DNA of 20,180 nucleotides from Planctomycetaceae bacterium (lineage in GTDB: Bacteria > Planctomycetota > Phycisphaerae > Phycisphaerales > SM1A02): NCBI GenBank assembly GCA_002685335.1, contig NYWY01000058.1, forward strand, positions 1 through 20,180. The letters are read 5' to 3'. The position numbers and the translations under genes were made by a program. Positions 16,773-20,180 of the stretch are shown here, piece by piece. Position 1 is the first letter of the stretch, and every line of letters starts with the position of its first letter. A model generated the notes under the pieces. The model saw nothing but the letters and a program-made list of their open reading frames with translations, had not been told where the DNA came from and did no database searches.

Positions 16773-17080
16773 CTGAGCGGTGGGAGTCCAGAGGGGCACA
16801 CCTGATTGGTTTGGCCGTCCGATGGCCGGAGTCAGCGCTACATCATGACCATATCCGGGCCACGACCGGGCTGATTTCCTTCGTGGGGATCATGCTAGGA
16901 GTCGGAATTCCGGCGTTCCGACCACTTCCCGTTCCGATTGTGAAATTTTTCCCAATGAGGAGCCTCCTGTCAGCGATTCCCCGAGTCGCTGTTTCGGATC
17001 TTCCTACAGTACGGATTCGTGGAAATCGTCTCCGTCGACGAAGTCCACTCCACTCCGGTTCTCCTCCCCAGGATCATCCG
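16773..17080. promoter_or_regulatory. Regulatory gap between resB (minus) and the cyclophilin gene (plus)
   Basis: Divergent gap of 308 bp without a convincing gene. It holds a dyad at 16901-16922, an AT-rich patch around 16939-16952 (GTGAAATTTTTCCC), and a weak -10-like TACAGT at 17005-17010 without a good -35. The open frame that continues the cyclophilin gene upstream to 16811 has no family-like residues and is probably not translated. AGGAT at 17070-17074 is the ribosome site of the cyclophilin gene. Confidence 0.5.
16901..16922. repeat. 22-bp inverted repeat, possible operator
   Basis: GTCGGAA, 8 nt, TTCCGAC: perfect 7-bp arms in the middle of the divergent gap. A further copy of GTTCCGA (16915-16921) occurs at 16931-16937, 16 bp away. 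The layout fits a dimeric regulator site, but no known regulator can be assigned. Confidence 0.45.
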
Positions 17081-17830
17081 ATGAACGGCATCCAGCGTTT
17101 TCTTGCTCTCCCCGTCGCCGCCCTCATGGCCCTCGCCGCCTCTCCCGCCATCGCGGCCCAGTACGCGATCATCAAGACCACCATGGGCTCCATCGTCGTG
17201 GAACTCGACGATGAGAAGGCTCCCATCTCGGTCGAGAACTTCGAGGCCTATGCCAAGGATGGCTTCTACGCCAACACCGTGTTCCACCGGGTGATGCCGG
17301 GATTCATGATCCAGGGTGGCGGCTTCGACCACCACGGGAACTATCCCGCGGGACTCCACGACAAGAGTGGGCATCAGGAGATGCGTCCCCCCATCACGAA
17401 CGAATGGAAGAACGGCCTGAAGAACATGCGTGGAACCCTCGCCATGGCCCGGCTCGGCAACCAGCCGGATTCCGCGACCGCTCAGTTCTTCATCAACCTC
17501 AAGGACAACGGCTTTCTTGATCAGGCTCGAGACGGCGCCGGCTACGCGGTCTTTGGCAAGGTCATCGCCGGGATGGATGTCGTCGATCGGATCGCTCAGG
17601 TTCCGACCAGCACCATCAACCGCATGCAGAACGTCCCCACCATCGAAGTGAGGATCGATTCGGTCGAGGTCGTCTCCAAGGACGCCGCGATGAAGGTCGC
17701 CGAAGGCGCGAAGCTCGCGGCCGCGACCCGGCGTCTTGCGACCGCGGAAGCCGAACTCGCGGCGGCCCAGGCCGAAGTCGATGCCGCCCGCAAGGCGTTG
17801 GAAGCGGCGAAGTCAGAGGACTCGAAGTGA
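17081..17830 (+). CDS. Periplasmic peptidyl-prolyl cis-trans isomerase, cyclophilin (PpiA-like), with coiled-coil tail
   Basis: Catalyses proline isomerisation in exported proteins. The 249-aa product has a signal peptide (1-25, cleavage near SPAIA), then the cyclophilin fold (28-196) closely resembling PpiA. Active-site residues are present: FHRVMPGFMIQGG with Arg70, Phe75 and Gln78; GTLAMARLGNQPDSATAQFF with Gln135 and Phe137; FLDQ at the usual Trp position, as in bacterial PpiA; and YAVFGKVIAGMDVVD. After the fold, residues 201-247 form an Ala/Glu/Lys/Arg-rich helix with heptad spacing, probably a coiled coil, which ordinary cyclophilins lack. ATG 17081 is preferred over the open frame back to 16811 because of AGGAT about 6 nt upstream and the signal peptide. 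It overlaps the next gene by 4 nt (GTGA). The catalytic call is firm; the role of the tail is unknown. Confidence 0.94.
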   Translation: MNGIQRFLALPVAALMALAASPAIAAQYAIIKTTMGSIVVELDDEKAPISVENFEAYAKDGFYANTVFHRVMPGFMIQGGGFDHHGNYPAGLHDKSGHQEMRPPITNEWKNGLKNMRGTLAMARLGNQPDSATAQFFINLKDNGFLDQARDGAGYAVFGKVIAGMDVVDRIAQVPTSTINRMQNVPTIEVRIDSVEVVSKDAAMKVAEGAKLAAATRRLATAEAELAAAQAEVDAARKALEAAKSEDSK

Positions 17831-18543
17831 GCGACTCGCAGCCATTCCGCGTCTACAAGGGGGACGGAGACAGACTCGTCGAAGCGAGCAAGGAATCGGC
17901 CCGTTGCATCCTCCTGCCTGCGGGTGATCCACGATCCGTGCGAGGACACCGCCGGATCCGACTTCAGTGGGGACAGCACCTGCTGGAGGATCTGGTCGAT
18001 GGCCGTTATCGCACCGTCATCTGTGGGGTCAACGACGTCGACAACGAACGCGGGGTTCTCGGTGAGCTCCTCAAGTTGATCCCGACGAGCCAGTGGACAC
18101 TCGCCAGCGCCACCAGCTACGCCCGCATGTTCCGAGAATCCGTCTCGGTGCACGCGAGAGAGGACCGAGAGCCCTACGTCCTGAAGTTCGACCTCGACCG
18201 GCTTCTCATCCTCGCCCTGTTGCGACCCGCCGGCAGGGATCACTTCACGCTCGAAGACCTCTATCGAGGTTTCGGAACGATCGCCAAGATGCTTGAAGGT
18301 CGACGGGAACGGCTTCCAGTCGCGACCATCTCCTTCCTCGGGGCACGGTCCAACAAGCTCGCCTCGAGCAAGACTCCCGAAGGTGAGCCCAGCCTCGAAT
18401 CGGTTCTGGATGCGATGTATCAGGCCGGTTTCGAAGGGGATCTGTATCCACCCCCGACCGCCTGGGAAGTGGCCCCCACCAGCGTCTTCGCGAGTTTTCC
18501 ATTCCCCGAAAGTCTGGAACGAATGCGTCAGGGAAGTTCCTGA
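17827..18543 (+). CDS. Unknown 238-aa protein coupled to the cyclophilin gene
   Basis: Not recognised. The product of 238 aa has no signal peptide or membrane helix and looks like a mixed alpha/beta cytosolic protein. Features seen: RCILLPAGDPRSVRGHRRIR (about 26-45), RTVICGVNDVDNERGVLGEL (about 61-81), which has the look of a core strand-loop-helix, FDLDRLLILALLRPAGRDHF and LEDLYRGFGTIAKMLEGRRE (about 122-161), then ATISFLGARSNK and a Pro-rich end (YPPPTAWEVAPTSVFASFPF). The GTG start overlaps the cyclophilin stop (GTGA), and GAGGA lies 6-7 nt before it, so translation is coupled and the start is well supported. It ends 24 nt before a strong terminator hairpin, so it is the last gene of the two-gene unit. 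No catalytic motif is evident to me. Confidence 0.75.
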   Translation: MSDSQPFRVYKGDGDRLVEASKESARCILLPAGDPRSVRGHRRIRLQWGQHLLEDLVDGRYRTVICGVNDVDNERGVLGELLKLIPTSQWTLASATSYARMFRESVSVHAREDREPYVLKFDLDRLLILALLRPAGRDHFTLEDLYRGFGTIAKMLEGRRERLPVATISFLGARSNKLASSKTPEGEPSLESVLDAMYQAGFEGDLYPPPTAWEVAPTSVFASFPFPESLERMRQGSS

Positions 18544-18567
18544 ATCCATCGACCGCATGAATGTGAG

Positions 18568-18608
18568 AGCCCCCGTGTCCGAGGTGGACACGGGGGCTGC
18601 TCTTTCTC
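18568..18608 (+). terminator. Intrinsic terminator after the cyclophilin/unknown gene pair
   Basis: A perfect 13-bp stem (18568-18580 with 18586-18598) and a 5-nt loop (GAGGT), followed by GCTCTTTCTCT on the plus strand. It sits between convergent 3' ends, 24 nt after the plus-strand stop and about 40 nt beyond the minus-strand stop, and may end both transcripts. Confidence 0.82.
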
Positions 18609-18638
18609 TACTCCAGATTTTAGAAGCTGTCCTCGCGA

Positions 18639-19268
18639 TCAGTCGCGACGACGGCCTCGTGCGAAGCCAGCGAGGCCGAGAAGGGCAAGAGCGCCCGGGG
18701 CCGGAACCGCCTGACCGAGCACGTCGATCGAGATGGCGTCAAGGCTGCTGTTCGCCAGTTCGGAATCAAAGAAGAACGACAGGCCCTGGAAGCCGAACGC
18801 GACGCTGCTGAGATCGAAGGTGAACGCGTAGGTCTGGGGGCTGAAGCCACCGTCTCCACCACGGAACTCCGGAGTGCCGGTCACGAAGGTGCCATCCTCG
18901 GCGGTACCGACGAGGGCGCGGACGTTGTTGACGTCGATGGGGTTGCCGGCGAAGGAAATGTTCACCACGGCTTCCTGCATGTTGTACAGGGGGGCGGCAG
19001 CGGGGTACACGTGGATGTCCAACGCGCCACCGGCACCGTAGAGGTTGCCGGAGGAAGCGATGATCGCACCGGAACCGAAGTTGAAGAGGTTCCAACCACC
19101 ACCCTGTTCGGCGGCGTTGGGGCCACCGGTGGCGCTGGTGAAGCTGTCCCACTGAGCGAAGGCGGTGTTGGCGTCGCCTCTCCAGCCGGGAATCAGGGGG
19201 TCGACAAGATCAGCGGTAGCGAAGCATGTGGTTGCTGCGACGGCCAGAATGGAAACTAAACATCTCAT
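18639..19268 (-). CDS. Secreted protein with PEP-CTERM-like sorting tail
   Basis: Product of 209 aa with a signal peptide (residues 1-20, MRCLVSILAVAATTCFATA then DLVDP) and a beta-rich Gly/Asn/Ser body without catalytic motifs. The tail (188-209) reads VPAPGALALLGLAGFARGRRRD: a Pro-containing motif, a hydrophobic stretch and a basic end, as in PEP-CTERM proteins that are processed by exosortase. The motif is VPAPG, a planctomycete-style variant, not a strict PEP. The body resembles other PEP-CTERM proteins with phrases such as GGDGGFSPQTYAFTFDLSS and FFFDSELANSSLDAISID. ATG 19268 has AGGAGA about 8 nt before it. It follows a leader with two palindromes. No exosortase gene is in the window. 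Export is sure; function is unknown, likely cell-surface or extracellular matrix. Confidence 0.86.
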   Translation of the reverse strand: MRCLVSILAVAATTCFATADLVDPLIPGWRGDANTAFAQWDSFTSATGGPNAAEQGGGWNLFNFGSGAIIASSGNLYGAGGALDIHVYPAAAPLYNMQEAVVNISFAGNPIDVNNVRALVGTAEDGTFVTGTPEFRGGDGGFSPQTYAFTFDLSSVAFGFQGLSFFFDSELANSSLDAISIDVLGQAVPAPGALALLGLAGFARGRRRD

Positions 19269-19290
19269 TTCGAGACTCTCCTGTGGTTAA

Positions 19291-19334
19291 TGGGTTGAAA
19301 ACCCAAAATCGGTGGGAAACGGGCTTGAAACCCG
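19291..19334 (-). repeat. Two 15-bp imperfect palindromes in the PEP-CTERM gene leader
   Basis: On the minus strand, CGGGTTTCAAGCCCG (19320-19334) and TGGGTTTTCAACCCA (19291-19305) share 10 of 15 positions, and each reads almost the same on both strands. Their centres lie 29 bp apart, 30-60 nt before the PEP-CTERM start codon. They could be operators or RNA hairpins in the 5' leader. Confidence 0.5.
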
Positions 19335-19342
19335 AGGGAACG

Positions 19343-19376
19343 TCGCGGGGGGGTTCCTCCGCGAGGGAAATTTTTG
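19343..19376 (+). other. Hairpin followed by a T run on the plus strand
   Basis: TCGCGG (19343-19348) pairs with CCGCGA (19359-19364), with partial further pairing, and GGGAAATTTTT follows on the plus strand. It resembles a terminator pointing right, but no plus-strand gene precedes it. It lies in the 154-bp gap between two minus-strand genes and may instead belong to the leader control region. Confidence 0.35.
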
Positions 19377-19422
19377 GCCGAGGCGGTTGCCTGAGACCTG
19401 TAGTTCGATTGTGAGGGCTCGC

Positions 19423-20180
19423 TCAGGATCCCCAGTTGGATAGAAGAAGCCCGAGGTCACTCCCGCCGACGGTTCCGTCATCGTTGAAGTCAGCGGCGGG
19501 ATCATCGGAGCCCCAGGCAGCCAGCAGTGCTCCGAGGTCGGCCCCCGTGACCTGGCAATCGCCATCAACGTCTCCGACAATGTCGCAACCGGGTTCGCCC
19601 ACGGTTCCGGACATCGTGAGCCTGGCGGAATCACGGACCCCCGCCTCGACCAGCGGATTTTCCCGCAGGTAGAACTGGGTCAGGACTCCATCGCCCTGAG
19701 ACGCGAAGATGAGCGAGCTGATCGCGAAGACGATCCGACCCTCATCAAGACTCTCCGAGACCCACGCCCGGGTCCGTTCATCGGAGAGGTCGATATCGAA
19801 GGTCGCGACCGCTCCTTCAGGGGGGGTCTCACCGACTTCGACACCAGGAAAAGTCGCGATCGCGAGGGACGAAACGTCGACTTGATCGTTCACGTTGCTC
19901 GACACGTCGACGAGCTTGCCCTTGCTGTTGAAGCCAGCGGTGAAAACCGTGCGATTGTTCGTGCCGAATGGTCCCGTCACGGAGAACGTGGTGCCCTCCT
20001 CCCAGGTCATTCGCGTGAAATCGAAGCGGAAACCCGCGGGAAAGATTTCAATCGGTCGCCCGGGATCCGAGTCGGGGATGCCACCCCGAGCACCATCCGG
20101 GAGATAGGTCTGCCAGACGTCATACGTCGTGTCCAGCGGCGACGAAGCCTGGCCGGACAGCGTCATCTCGACCGTGATGG
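19423..20180 (-). CDS. Secreted protein with dockerin-like C-terminus, 5' end outside window
   Basis: The last 252 or so residues are visible; the frame is still open at the right edge (reading [10 protein letters not shown]), so the start lies outside. The visible part is a beta-rich Asp/Thr/Gly body (for example [40 protein letters not shown]), then [20 protein letters not shown] and [20 protein letters not shown] as two calcium-loop motifs of dockerin type ending at WGS and the stop. The first loop ends CQV and the second begins DFNDDG, so neither is a perfect copy of the consensus, but the DLGxLLxxWG pattern is clear. It shares the tail type with the 857-aa protein, which suggests a common surface or secretion fate. 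No enzyme domain is visible. The next gene downstream is the PEP-CTERM protein. Confidence 0.82.
   Translation of the reverse strand, partial: ITVEMTLSGQASSPLDTTYDVWQTYLPDGARGGIPDSDPGRPIEIFPAGFRFDFTRMTWEEGTTFSVTGPFGTNNRTVFTAGFNSKGKLVDVSSNVNDQVDVSSLAIATFPGVEVGETPPEGAVATFDIDLSDERTRAWVSESLDEGRIVFAISSLIFASQGDGVLTQFYLRENPLVEAGVRDSARLTMSGTVGEPGCDIVGDVDGDCQVTGADLGALLAAWGSDDPAADFNDDGTVGGSDLGLLLSNWGS

Noticed and set aside
15933..16805. Open plus-strand frame opposite resB
   Set aside because: No motif, and the minus frame has the full ResB membrane layout.

Overview
The window is GC-rich bacterial DNA, densely coded on both strands. It very probably comes from a planctomycete of the Phycisphaerae type. 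The evidence is two secreted proteins ending in paired dockerin-like calcium-loop motifs (a DxDGDGxV...DLGLxLxxWG pattern), a short secreted protein with a PEP-CTERM-like tail (VPAPG, hydrophobic stretch, RGRRRD), and a fused-style system II cytochrome c maturation pair. This placement is inference from protein style, not from a marker gene. I saw no rRNA, tRNA, CRISPR array, insertion sequence or phage gene.

Left part (1-7434): the C-terminal half of enolase runs in from the left and ends at a strong hairpin that also faces the end of a minus-strand glutaryl-CoA-dehydrogenase-type acyl-CoA dehydrogenase. Divergent from that gene, and 139 bp away, a medium/long-chain acyl-CoA ligase of the AlkK type starts a plus-strand run. 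It is followed after 28 nt by two overlapping half-transporters that form one heterodimeric ABC exporter with one consensus and one degenerate ATP site. The dehydrogenase and ligase fit acyl-CoA metabolism; the ligase-exporter linkage may indicate handling of a lipid, which is inference.

Middle part (7435-12160): a small membrane-protein gene is split between two reading frames (frameshift). It is convergent with an unrecognised three-helix membrane protein. Next comes a large secreted beta-propeller-like protein (857 aa) with two cysteine-rich repeat modules and a dockerin-like tail, which has its own strong Shine-Dalgarno sequence and terminator.

Right part (12161-20180): a tightly overlapping minus-strand operon resB, ccsA and an unknown 124-aa protein encodes system II cytochrome c assembly. 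A 308-bp regulatory gap with a 22-bp dyad separates it from a divergent plus-strand pair: a periplasmic PpiA-like cyclophilin with an extra C-terminal coiled coil, overlapping an unknown 238-aa protein. These end at a strong hairpin. The minus strand then carries the PEP-CTERM-like secreted protein, with two 15-bp imperfect palindromes in its leader, and the 3' part of a second dockerin-tailed secreted protein that runs off the right edge.

I did not find a clear defence, toxin or mobile system. The best leads for novelty are the unknown proteins translationally coupled to the cytochrome c and cyclophilin genes, the cysteine-rich tandem module of the 857-aa protein, and the palindrome pair before the PEP-CTERM gene.
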